A stretch of DNA of 13,418 nt from JAYFRE01 sp034926235 (GTDB lineage: Bacteria > Pseudomonadota > Alphaproteobacteria > Rhodospirillales > Magnetospirillaceae), in assembly GCA_034926235.1 (NCBI GenBank), contig JAYFRE010000171.1, positions 1 through 13,418 on the forward strand, given 5' to 3'. The position numbers and the translations under genes were made by a program. Shown here piece after piece: positions 1-6,615 of this stretch. The notes below the pieces were generated by a model. It saw only the letters and a program-made list of their open reading frames with translations, was not told the DNA's origin and made no database searches. Each line of letters starts with the position of its first letter. Position 1 is the first letter of the stretch.

Positions 1-707
1 AGCCGGTCAGCGTATTCGACCAAGCCATCGTCGAACGTGCGGGCATCACCATCCCCACGGACCGGATTCAGGCGGAAATCCTGCAGGCTTTGTCGGAACG
101 GACAACCTTGCCGTCCGGCGCCGAGGTCGAATTGGCCGGAACCAACGCCCCGCTCGTCGCCGCCCTCGATTCCGATCAGACGATCCGGGTGCGCGACGTC
201 TCCTATGATAACCGCTCGGGCCAGTTCACCGCCGTCATCGACACCGGAAACGACAAGATCAGCAGCCAGAGCGTCCGGCTTTTGGGACGCGTCTACGACA
301 CCGTCGAAATCCCTGTTCCGGCGCGCGCCCTCTCGCGCGGCGAAATCATCACCGCCCGCGACCTGTCCTGGCAGCGGATACGCGAAAACGGGATCAGGCG
401 CGATGTCGTCGTCGATATCGACCAATTGATCGGCCAGACTCCGCGCCAACGCCTGCGCCCCGGCCAGATGATTTCGGCCAGCGAGGTGCAAAAGCCGCTG
501 GCGGTAACGCGAGGCGCTCTCGTCACCATGATCCTGAAGTCCGGTTCGATGTCCTTGTCGGCCCAGGGACGCGCCATCGAGCAAGGGAGCATCGGCGACG
601 TCGTGCGCCTGACCAACACCCACAGCAATATGACCGTCGAGGGACGGATCGAGGGCCCCAATCTGGTGTCCGTGACCTCCCTCGGCAGCGTCTCGTTGAC
701 CAATTGA
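1..707 (+). CDS. flgA: FlgA, flagellar P-ring assembly chaperone (5' truncated)
   Basis: Periplasmic chaperone for assembly of the FlgI P ring around the flagellar rod. The reading frame is open from base 3 to the TGA at 705-707, so the true start and signal peptide lie upstream and 234 residues are visible. The second half carries the SAF-like/ChapFlgA region: a PVPARALSRGEIITARDL segment, then LRPGQMISASEV, then a C-terminal beta-rich part with GDVVRLTN and SVTSLGSVSL, all typical of FlgA. The stop is followed within 15 bp by flgH, so the two are co-transcribed, as in alphaproteobacterial flgF-G-A-H operons. Identification is from these family features and the FlgH neighbour. The N-terminal part is divergent, which is usual for FlgA. 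Confidence 0.9.
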   Translation, partial: PVSVFDQAIVERAGITIPTDRIQAEILQALSERTTLPSGAEVELAGTNAPLVAALDSDQTIRVRDVSYDNRSGQFTAVIDTGNDKISSQSVRLLGRVYDTVEIPVPARALSRGEIITARDLSWQRIRENGIRRDVVVDIDQLIGQTPRQRLRPGQMISASEVQKPLAVTRGALVTMILKSGSMSLSAQGRAIEQGSIGDVVRLTNTHSNMTVEGRIEGPNLVSVTSLGSVSLTN

Positions 708-721
708 GGAGAAAAGAGGCC

Positions 722-1474
722 ATGCGTCCTTCCCTCGCCCTGAAAATCGCCGCCGTCATCCTGGCCGCGCAGGGGCTGGCCGGCTGCAACACGCTGCAAC
801 GCCTGTCCGAAGTCGGACGGGCGCCGTCGGTGTCGCGCATCACCGACCCCACCCAGGAACCGGGATACGAACAGGTCAGCATGCCCATGCCGGCCCCAAC
901 AGCGCCCAATAGCGGGACCAATTCGCTGTGGCGGGCGGGATCGCGTTCCTTCTTCAAGGATCAGCGCGCCAGCGAGATCGGCGACATTCTGACCGTATCG
1001 GTCAACATCAATGAAAGCGGCGCGCTGTCCAACAAGACATCCACCGCGCGTTCGGGCACCCAGGGCGCGAATTCCGATTTCACCCTGTTAGGGGTGGAGG
1101 GTAAGGTCGGCAACGTCTTCTCGGGCGCCGATCCGGCCAATCTGTTCAATTTCGGATCGACCAGCGGCACCAGCGGCACCGGCGCCGCCGCCCGGTCCGA
1201 AGTGGTGGTTGTCAATCTGGCCGCCCAGGTCACGCAGAAAATGCCCAACGGCAATCTGGTCATCGCCGGGCGTCAGGAACTGCGCGTCAATGGCGAACTG
1301 CGCGAACTGTCCGTCCAAGGCATCATCCGTCCCGAGGACATCTCGTCGCTCAACACCATCGGCTCGGAAAAAATTGCCGAGGCGCGCATCATCTATGGCG
1401 GACGCGGCACACTATCCGATGTCCAGCAGCCCCGCTGGGGCCACGAGGTCTTCGACATCCTGGCGCCGTTCTGA
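722..1474 (+). CDS. flgH: FlgH, flagellar L-ring lipoprotein
   Basis: Outer-membrane lipoprotein forming the L ring of the flagellar basal body. The ATG at 722 is preferred over the in-frame TTG at 704 because it follows a purine-rich GAGGAGAAAAGAGG stretch and directly opens a lipoprotein signal peptide. Residues 8-21 are hydrophobic and the lipobox is LAGC with the lipidated cysteine at residue 22. The protein is 250 aa, normal for FlgH. The mature part has the family block SLWRAGSRSFFKDQRA, then the GDILTVSVNINES strand, a Gly/Ser-rich linker, and the C-terminal blocks NGNLVIAGRQELRVNGE, GIIRPEDIS and AEARIIYGGRG. It lies 14 bp after flgA. A hairpin follows, so this may be the last gene of the operon; flgI is not seen here. 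Confidence 0.95.
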   Translation: MRPSLALKIAAVILAAQGLAGCNTLQRLSEVGRAPSVSRITDPTQEPGYEQVSMPMPAPTAPNSGTNSLWRAGSRSFFKDQRASEIGDILTVSVNINESGALSNKTSTARSGTQGANSDFTLLGVEGKVGNVFSGADPANLFNFGSTSGTSGTGAAARSEVVVVNLAAQVTQKMPNGNLVIAGRQELRVNGELRELSVQGIIRPEDISSLNTIGSEKIAEARIIYGGRGTLSDVQQPRWGHEVFDILAPF

Positions 1475-1503
1475 TCCTGGCGCAGCAAAAACGACGACAA
1501 GGC

Positions 1504-1530
1504 AAGGGCGGTCCCGGTGGGCCGCCCTTT
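1504..1530 (+). terminator. Probable terminator after flgH
   Basis: Inverted repeat AAGGGCGG (1504-1511) and CCGCCCTT (1522-1529). The 10-base loop can partly close on itself (CCC/GGG). It sits 30 bp after the flgH stop and is followed by TTTCCATTTCC, a poor U-tract. The position and stem support termination of the flagellar operon; the weak T-run limits confidence. Confidence 0.5.
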
Positions 1531-1697
1531 CCATTTCCGGCCCCTGGCCGCAGCCGGATAAAAGCGGGACCGGACATCGTCCAGCCGGCCTTCGGACATG
1601 CATAAAAAAACGGCGTCTGCTCCGTCTATTTTGGACGGAAGCACTCGCCAGAGGCGGGAAAGCCCTGAAAATGAAACATAGTGTCGTTTTATAGATT

Positions 1698-1720
1698 TAT
1701 TATCATGAAATAATATCGCT
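1698..1720 (+). promoter_or_regulatory. AT-rich inverted repeat, candidate LysR operator
   Basis: TATTAT (1698-1703), six-base spacer, ATAATA (1710-1715), a perfect 6-bp inverted repeat of the size and composition used by LysR-type regulators. It runs into ATAATATCGCT (1710-1720). ATAATATC recurs at 6496-6503 and AATATCGCT at 6531-6539, between the LysR gene and the aminotransferase gene. This repetition ties the two transcription units together. Binding by the local LysR protein is inference. Confidence 0.5.
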
Positions 1721-1783
1721 TTTTTCGAATGATTTGGCTGCGTACGGTCGGTGATCGCTCACTTTTCTCCGGCCAAAAATATT

Positions 1784-2434
1784 ATGATCGGCAGCCGCCG
1801 CCTGTCCTCCCTTCCCACTGCCGCGCCCGCCTTGATCGACGCGTTCCGCGACGCGCCGACGGCAATCATCAGCGACAATCTTTCCCGCCTGCCCGGCTGC
1901 GTCGGTCTTCTCCCTCGTCATGGGGACGGCGTCATGGCCGGCACCGCGCTGACGGTGCGGACTGCCGCAGGCGACAATCTCGTCATTCATCAAGCGCTCG
2001 AACTCGTCCGGCCCGGCGACGTGATCGTGGTCGATGGCGGCGGCGAGACCAGCCGCGCGCTGATCGGCGAGATCATGGCGACGTTGGCCAAGACGCGCGG
2101 TGCGGCAGGTTTCGTCATCGATGGCGCGATCCGCGACGCGGCCGCGATCCGGGCCTTGGGCTTTCCCTGTTTCGCGCGCGGCGTGACCCATCGCGGCCCC
2201 TACAAGAACGGACCGGGCGAGATCAATGTCCCGGTTTCGGTCGGCGGACTGACGATTCTGCCGGGCGACATCGTGGTCGGCGACGCCGACGGCGTCGTCG
2301 CTTTTCCTCAATCCGACGCCGAGGAATTGCTGGCCGCCGTGCGCGCACAGGAAGCGCGTGAAACCGAAATCCTGAAGAGCATTCGCGAGGGGCGTTACAC
2401 CGGAGCCTACGCCAAGGCAGGACCGGCGCGCTGA
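1784..2434 (+). CDS. RraA family / 4-hydroxy-4-methyl-2-oxoglutarate aldolase-like protein
   Basis: 216-aa member of the RraA/HMG-aldolase family (formerly misnamed dimethylmenaquinone methyltransferase). Many members are class II pyruvate aldolases that cleave 4-hydroxy-4-methyl-2-oxoglutarate or related acids; others inhibit RNase E. Family blocks run in order: GTALTVRT, GDVIVVDGGGETSRALIGE, GAAGFVIDGAIRD (the Arg-Asp pair is the substrate/metal site of the aldolases), CFARGVTHRGPYKNGPGEIN, VGGLTILPGDIVVGDADGVV. The ATG at 1784 was chosen because homology starts soon after; a GTG at 1751 is in frame and neither has a clear ribosome-binding site. The gene leads an operon with an amino-acid importer and lies in the same locus as an aminotransferase. 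That context favours a catabolic aldolase over an RNase E regulator. Substrate is unknown. Confidence 0.85.
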   Translation: MIGSRRLSSLPTAAPALIDAFRDAPTAIISDNLSRLPGCVGLLPRHGDGVMAGTALTVRTAAGDNLVIHQALELVRPGDVIVVDGGGETSRALIGEIMATLAKTRGAAGFVIDGAIRDAAAIRALGFPCFARGVTHRGPYKNGPGEINVPVSVGGLTILPGDIVVGDADGVVAFPQSDAEELLAAVRAQEARETEILKSIREGRYTGAYAKAGPAR

Positions 2435-2475
2435 GCCGCGCAGAACGAACCAACATGTCACGAAGGGGGATGATG

Positions 2476-3312
2476 ATGAGGATGATTTCCAAACTGGTTC
2501 TTGCGACGTTGGTCTGTATCGGGGCATCGAGCGCCGCCCAGGCCGATCAGATCGCCGACATCAAGGCGCGCGGCAAACTGATCTGCGGCACCATGGGGAC
2601 GATGGAGCCGTTCAGCTTCCAGGACCCGGCGACCCGTCAGACGGTGGGCTACGAGGTCGATCTCTGCCGCGCCATCGCCGACAAGATGGGCGTCGCGCTG
2701 GAACTGAAGCTTCTCGCCGTCGAGGCCCGTATTCCGGAATTGGTGCAGAACCGCGTCGATGTGCTGTCGGCGGCCCTGGGTTATTCCGACGAACGGGCCA
2801 AGCAGATCGATTACAGCCTGACCTCCTTCGTCAGCCGCCAGATGCTGATGGTCAAGGCGGACAGCGGCTTCAAGACCCTGGAGCAGTTGAAGGAAAAGAA
2901 GATCAGCGCGCCCAAGGGATCAAGCTCGGAACGCTATGTCCGCGCCCTGTTCCCCGAAGCAAATCTGCTGACCTTCCAGGACCCGCCCAGCGCTTTCCTC
3001 GCCTTGCAGCAATCCAAGGTCAGCGCCTTCGTGCTGTCAGAACTCGGCTTGATCAATTTCATCCGTCAGGCGGGCGGCGGTTTCGAGCTGATCCAGCAGC
3101 CGGTCGCGATCGAATTCTGGGGCTTAGGCGTGCGTAAGGGCGAACCCGCCTTCCTCGCACTCGTCAACGACACCCTGAAGGGACTCGAAGCCTCGGGCGA
3201 CGGCGAAAAGATTTTCGCCAAATGGTTCGGCAAGGGCACCGTCTACGGGCTTGAACGGCCGTTCCGGCTCGACCAGGTCGCCGGCAACCCGGTTCTCGCG
3301 CCGAAGCCCTGA
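2476..3312 (+). CDS. Polar amino-acid ABC transporter substrate-binding protein
   Basis: Periplasmic binding protein of the SBP_bac_3 (His/Gln/Arg-binding) family, 278 aa. A strong AAGGGGG at 2463-2469 lies six bases before the ATG at 2476. In-frame ATGs at 2455, 2470, 2473 and 2482 are alternatives. A cleavable signal peptide (basic start, hydrophobic core, SSAAQA before DQIADI) exports it, and no lipobox is seen. Family features: KARGKLICG at the mature N-terminus, VGYEVDLCRAIADKMG, the VDVLSAALGYSDERAKQIDYS block whose Arg normally binds the ligand alpha-carboxylate, and the second lobe SAPKGSSSERYV and SAFVLSE. It is followed by a strong terminator-like hairpin before the permease genes, consistent with higher expression of the binding protein. 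The exact ligand cannot be read; an acidic or hydroxylated amino acid is inferred from context only. Confidence 0.92.
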   Translation: MRMISKLVLATLVCIGASSAAQADQIADIKARGKLICGTMGTMEPFSFQDPATRQTVGYEVDLCRAIADKMGVALELKLLAVEARIPELVQNRVDVLSAALGYSDERAKQIDYSLTSFVSRQMLMVKADSGFKTLEQLKEKKISAPKGSSSERYVRALFPEANLLTFQDPPSAFLALQQSKVSAFVLSELGLINFIRQAGGGFELIQQPVAIEFWGLGVRKGEPAFLALVNDTLKGLEASGDGEKIFAKWFGKGTVYGLERPFRLDQVAGNPVLAPKP

Positions 3313-3326
3313 TCCGTTACCGTTCC

Positions 3327-3359
3327 AAACCGGGAACGCCGCTGGCGTTCCCGGTTTTT
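3327..3359 (+). terminator. Strong hairpin with T-run, attenuator between binding protein and permeases
   Basis: A perfect 14-bp stem, AAACCGGGAACGCC (3327-3340) with GGCGTTCCCGGTTT (3344-3357), loop GCT, followed by T's to 3359. It has the classic form of an intrinsic terminator, yet it lies inside an apparent operon, 14 bp after the binding-protein stop and 16 bp before the permease start. Partial read-through is a known way to make more binding protein than membrane components. The stem could also protect the upstream mRNA from 3' exonucleases. Confidence 0.85.
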
Positions 3360-3375
3360 CTTACGGATTGAACCC

Positions 3376-4074
3376 ATGGGCTATACCCTCGATTTCGGCG
3401 CGGTTCTGACCGGCGAGCATCTAAGATGGCTGCTTTCAGGCTTGCGCCTCACCCTGGAGCTGACGGCTTCGTCCTGGATTCTGGCCTTCATCGTCGGAAT
3501 TCTGCTGGTGCTGCTGCGCAATTCGGGCTCCAAGCTGGCCGAGATCGGCGTCGCAGCCTATGTCGAGGTGCATCAGAACGTGCCGCTGCTGGTCCAGATC
3601 CTGTTCTGGTATTTCGCCATGCCGGAACTGCTGCCCGAACCGGCGCGGATCTGGCTGAACGAGCGCAATAGCGAATTCATCCTGGTGATGCTGGCGCTGG
3701 CCTTCTGTTTCGCCGCCTAGATCTCGGAAGCGCTGCGTTCGGGCTTGCGCGCCATTCCCCGCACTCAGCACGAAGCCGGACGGGCGCTGGGGTTCGGCTA
3801 TCTCAGCACCATGCGCCATATCGTCATTCCCCAGGCGTTCAGGGCCGCGATACCGCCTCTGGTGAACTATTCGCTGCTGTTCTTCAAGAACACCTCGCTG
3901 GCGATGGCCATCGGCGTGCACGAGCTCACCACCCAGACCCGCCAGATCGAGAACGACACCTTCCGCACCTTCGAAGCGTTCGCTGTGGCGACGGCGATCT
4001 ATCTGGCGATCTCGTTTCTGATCATGGCCGCCGGCGCATGGCTGGAACGCCGTTTTACGCAAGAGAAACGCTGA
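3376..4074 (+). pseudogene. Amino-acid ABC transporter permease interrupted by an in-frame TAG
   Basis: HisM/GlnP-type inner-membrane permease. The frame opens at ATG 3376 and would give about 232 residues, normal for the family, but codon 115 (3718-3720) is TAG. The same frame continues immediately with ISEALRSGLRAIP and the cytoplasmic EAA loop EAGRALGFGYLSTMRHIVIPQAF, so nothing but this codon is disturbed. Family members often have Tyr here (A-Y-I-S/A-E), and TAC or TAT to TAG is a single-base change. The upstream part has two to three membrane segments including the SSWILAFIVGILLVLL helix. A TTG at 3745 could restart translation, but the product would lack the N-terminal helices. Options are a recent nonsense mutation, a suppressed amber codon, or a sequencing error. 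The second permease follows with no gap and is intact. Confidence 0.85.
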
Positions 4075-4800
4075 ATGGTCGATATCCTGCGCGAATACTG
4101 GCTGCTGTTCCTGGTCGGGCAATATCCCAACGGCCCGCTTGGCGGGCTTACCGCGACGATATTGGTGGCGGTGGCGGGCCTGCTGCTGTCGCTGCCCTGC
4201 GCCTTGATTCTGGCACTCGCGCGCGTCAGCCCCTATCGCCCGGTGCGAATCGCGGCGGCGGCGATCGTGCACACCGTGCGCGGCATGCCGTTCCTGATGA
4301 TGATCTTCTGGTGCTATTTCGCCCTGCCGCTTCTGGTCGGCCGTCCGCTGGACGGCTTCGTCACCCTGGTCGGCGCGCTGGTGCTGTATGAAAGCGCCTA
4401 TCTCGCCGAAGTGATCCGCGCCGGAATCGAGGCGCTGCCGCCCGGTCAGTACGAGGCCGGACGCGCTCTCGGTCTCGATTACTGCCGCACCATGACGCGT
4501 GTGGTGCTGCCCCAGGCGCTGTTCAATTCAATGCCGAGCCTGTTGTCCCAATTCGTATCGCTGATCAAGGAAACCTCGCTCGGCTACGTCATCAGCGTCA
4601 ACGAATTCACCTTCGCCGCCGCGCAGGTGAACAACCAGCTGCTCACCAAGCCGGTCCAGGTGTTCTCGATCCTGGCGCTGACCTTCTTCATCTTGTGCTT
4701 CAGCCTGACCCAGACCGCCCGCGCGCTTGAACGCGCCATCCTGCGCAAGCGCGCGGGCGCGCCCGAGTCTCAGATTCTCTCCACGGAAGCCGACGCATGA
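4075..4800 (+). CDS. Amino-acid ABC transporter permease
   Basis: Intact HisQ/HisM-type permease, 241 aa, forming the transmembrane channel with its paralogue upstream. The ATG directly follows the TGA of the preceding permease frame (4072-4074), so translation is probably coupled. About five hydrophobic helices are visible, beginning with GGLTATILVAVAGLLLSLPCALILALA. The conserved RGMPFLMMIFWCYFALP segment and the cytoplasmic EAA loop EAGRALGLDYCRTMTRVVLPQAL, which docks on the ATPase, are present, as is a SLIKETSLGYVISV helix typical of polar amino-acid permeases. The 3' end overlaps the ATPase start by four bases (ATGA). If the first permease is truly dead, this protein might work as a homodimer, but there is no sequence proof of that. 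Confidence 0.93.
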   Translation: MVDILREYWLLFLVGQYPNGPLGGLTATILVAVAGLLLSLPCALILALARVSPYRPVRIAAAAIVHTVRGMPFLMMIFWCYFALPLLVGRPLDGFVTLVGALVLYESAYLAEVIRAGIEALPPGQYEAGRALGLDYCRTMTRVVLPQALFNSMPSLLSQFVSLIKETSLGYVISVNEFTFAAAQVNNQLLTKPVQVFSILALTFFILCFSLTQTARALERAILRKRAGAPESQILSTEADA

Positions 4801-5522
4801 TCTTCATCGAAAACGTCGATAAATATTACGGCCCCTACCGCGTCCTGGCCCGAATCAACGCCCATGTCGCCCGGGGCGAGGTCGTCGTCGTATGCGGCCC
4901 GTCGGGTTCGGGCAAGACCACATTGATCCGCACCCTCAACAAACTGGAGCCGATCCGCTCGGGCCGCGTCGTCGTCAACGGCCATGACATCCACGCACCT
5001 AAGGCCGACATCAACCGGCTGCGCCGCGAGATCGGCTTCGTGTTCCAGCAATTCAACCTGTTCCCGCACATGACGGTTTTGAACAACATCACCCTGGCCC
5101 CGCGCGAGTTGCGGAAGACCCCCAGGGAGCAGGCGGAGGACGAAGCCAGGGCGCTCTTGAAGCGGGTCGGACTGGCCGACAAAGCGAACGCCTATCCGGC
5201 CCAGCTTTCCGGCGGCCAGAGCCAGCGCGTGGCGATCGCCCGTGCCCTGGCGATGTCGCCACAGGTGATTCTGTTCGACGAACCGACCAGCGCCCTGGAC
5301 CCGGAGATGGTGGGCGAGGTGCTGGCGGTCATGCGCGATCTCGCCGGCAGCGGCATCACCATGGTCTGTGTCACCCATGAGATGGGATTCGCGCGCGAGG
5401 TCGCCGACCGCGTCTGGTTCATGGATGGCGGGGTGATTCTCGAAAACGCGCCGCCGGAACAATTTTTCACTACGCCCGAACATCCGCGCGCGCAGCGCTT
5501 TCTGTCCGAATTGCGGCGCTGA
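4797..5522 (+). CDS. Amino-acid ABC transporter ATP-binding protein
   Basis: Cytoplasmic ATPase (GlnQ/HisP type, 241 aa) that powers the importer. All motifs are intact: Walker A GPSGSGKTT at residues 34-42, Q-loop Gln84 in VFQQFNLFPHMTV, ABC signature LSGGQ at 137-141, Walker B VILFDE at 157-162, D-loop SALD at 165-168 and switch His194 in VTHEMGFA. The QQFNLFPHMT and DPEMVGEVL stretches are typical of the polar amino-acid uptake subfamily. It starts in an ATGA overlap with the permease. Its TGA (5520-5522) abuts the stop of the convergent LysR gene with no spacer, so no separate terminator fits between them. Confidence 0.95.
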   Translation: MIFIENVDKYYGPYRVLARINAHVARGEVVVVCGPSGSGKTTLIRTLNKLEPIRSGRVVVNGHDIHAPKADINRLRREIGFVFQQFNLFPHMTVLNNITLAPRELRKTPREQAEDEARALLKRVGLADKANAYPAQLSGGQSQRVAIARALAMSPQVILFDEPTSALDPEMVGEVLAVMRDLAGSGITMVCVTHEMGFAREVADRVWFMDGGVILENAPPEQFFTTPEHPRAQRFLSELRR

Positions 5523-6461
5523 TCAGCCCGGATGCACGCCTTCGGCCAGCACCGAAGCCTGGAACGAGCATTTTTCCGCCGCGATCCGCGCAATGTCGGC
5601 GCAAAGCTGCGACGCGCGCTCCTCGCGGTACAGGGCGGCGTAGCGCACCCGGGGCAGGCGAGGCGCCGTCTCCACCACCTGAAGCAAACCGCGCCGCAGC
5701 AGCGGATGCATCGTCTGCACCGGCAGATAGGTGATGCCGACGCCCGAAACCGACAGCCCGAGCTGCGCGATCAGATTGTCGCAGGTGATGTGCCGGGTGA
5801 CACGGATGCCGTTCTGGCGCAGCCAACGGCCATAGATGATGCCGGTGCCCGACCGTTCGCCCTGGGCCAGCACCGTCAGTCCGGGGACGTCCTCCAACCG
5901 CACCGGCTCTCCCGGCGGATGGCCCGCGAAGGCGGCTGCGGCGAAAGCGGGCGAGCACATCCAGGCATTTTCGACGCTGCGCAGCGGCGTGACCACGCAG
6001 CGCGCATCGTCGAAAACGTCGGGAACGATGATCATGTCGATCGAATCGTCTTCCAGCCGTTCGAACAACGTCGAGCTGAGACCGACGTCGGGCTCTAGGA
6101 TCAGCCGGGGGTAATGTTTGCGCGTTTCATCGATCAGCGCGGGCAGCCAGGTCAGGGCGGTCAGTTCGGTGATGCCCAAACGGAAACGCCGCGCAAGCAC
6201 ATTGGCGGAACTGACCCGTTCGACCGCGCGGTCGCGGCGCTCCAAAAGATCCCTGGCGAATAAAAGCAATTCTTCGCCCTTGTCGGTCAGGCGGGCCGTG
6301 CGCTTGCGGCGGTCGAAGATATCGACGCCGAAGACGCTTTCAAGCTCCTGAACCCGTTTAGAAATCGCCGATTGGGTGGTGTTGAGCTTGTCCGCGGCCG
6401 CCGCGAAATTGCCGAGTTCAGAAATCCAAAACAGGGCTTCGAGCTGTTTGAAGGTGACCAT
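5523..6461 (-). CDS. LysR-type transcriptional regulator
   Basis: 312-aa LysR family regulator. The frame extends further upstream, but the ATG at 6461 was chosen because it places the winged helix-turn-helix at the very N-terminus as in the family: MVTFKQLEALFWISELGNF, AAAADKLNTTQSAISKRVQELE, then DRRKRTARLTDKGEELL. The remaining ~220 residues form the two-lobed effector-binding domain (RFRLGITELTALTWLPALI, DMIIVPDVF, GVGITYLPVQTM). It is convergent with the ABC operon and divergent from the aminotransferase, the usual place for a LysR protein controlling its neighbour. Shared AT-rich boxes in front of the aminotransferase and the RraA-like gene suggest it controls both units. The effector is probably the imported compound or its keto acid (inference). 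Confidence 0.93.
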   Translation of the reverse strand: MVTFKQLEALFWISELGNFAAAADKLNTTQSAISKRVQELESVFGVDIFDRRKRTARLTDKGEELLLFARDLLERRDRAVERVSSANVLARRFRLGITELTALTWLPALIDETRKHYPRLILEPDVGLSSTLFERLEDDSIDMIIVPDVFDDARCVVTPLRSVENAWMCSPAFAAAAFAGHPPGEPVRLEDVPGLTVLAQGERSGTGIIYGRWLRQNGIRVTRHITCDNLIAQLGLSVSGVGITYLPVQTMHPLLRRGLLQVVETAPRLPRVRYAALYREERASQLCADIARIAAEKCSFQASVLAEGVHPG

Positions 6462-6490
6462 TGAGCCATGACGCGACGGAGGAAAAGACC

Positions 6491-6538
6491 GCGATATAAT
6501 ATCTTTTTTATCGATCAAATATGAAGAGAAAATATCGC
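6491..6538. promoter_or_regulatory. LysR/aminotransferase intergenic operator region
   Basis: GCGATAT (6491-6497) and ATATCGC (6532-6538) form a perfect 7-bp inverted repeat 34 bases apart. The left element is nested in an odd palindrome GATATAATATC (6493-6503), followed by a T6 run. ATAATATC with a following T6 run is also found at 1710-1717 upstream of the RraA-like gene. Two spaced sites in a divergent promoter fit a LysR regulator with recognition and activation sites. The assignment to this LysR protein is inference. Confidence 0.55.
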
Positions 6539-6615
6539 TAATTTTCCACAAGCAACCGGGATAGCCTCCCCTTCCGATACCCGTGAGGATCGGGAATTGG
6601 AGGAGGGAATAGGTC

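Larger units (their letters stand above)
1475..1783. other. Intergenic region between flgH and the RraA-like gene
   Basis: No credible gene. It contains the post-flgH hairpin, a small hairpin TCCGTC (1621-1626) / GACGGA (1634-1639), and from about 1680 an abrupt AT-rich stretch that contrasts with the GC-rich surroundings. That stretch carries the inverted repeat annotated at 1698-1715. It is the natural promoter region for the downstream transporter operon, but I could not assign -35/-10 boxes with confidence. Confidence 0.5.

Noticed and set aside
1621..1639. Small hairpin TCCGTC/GACGGA as a second flgH terminator or a minus-strand terminator
   Set aside because: Only six base pairs, with no T-run next to it on the plus strand; on the minus strand the T-run is ten bases away and no minus-strand gene ends here.
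1209..1694. 161-codon plus-strand frame overlapping flgH
   Set aside because: Arg/Pro/Ser-rich shadow frame of flgH in GC-rich DNA; no domain and it overlaps the terminator hairpin.
3436..4272. 278-codon minus-strand frame opposite the permeases
   Set aside because: Composition (Gln/Arg/His/Gly-rich) is typical of an antisense shadow of membrane-protein genes; no ribosome-binding site or family pattern.
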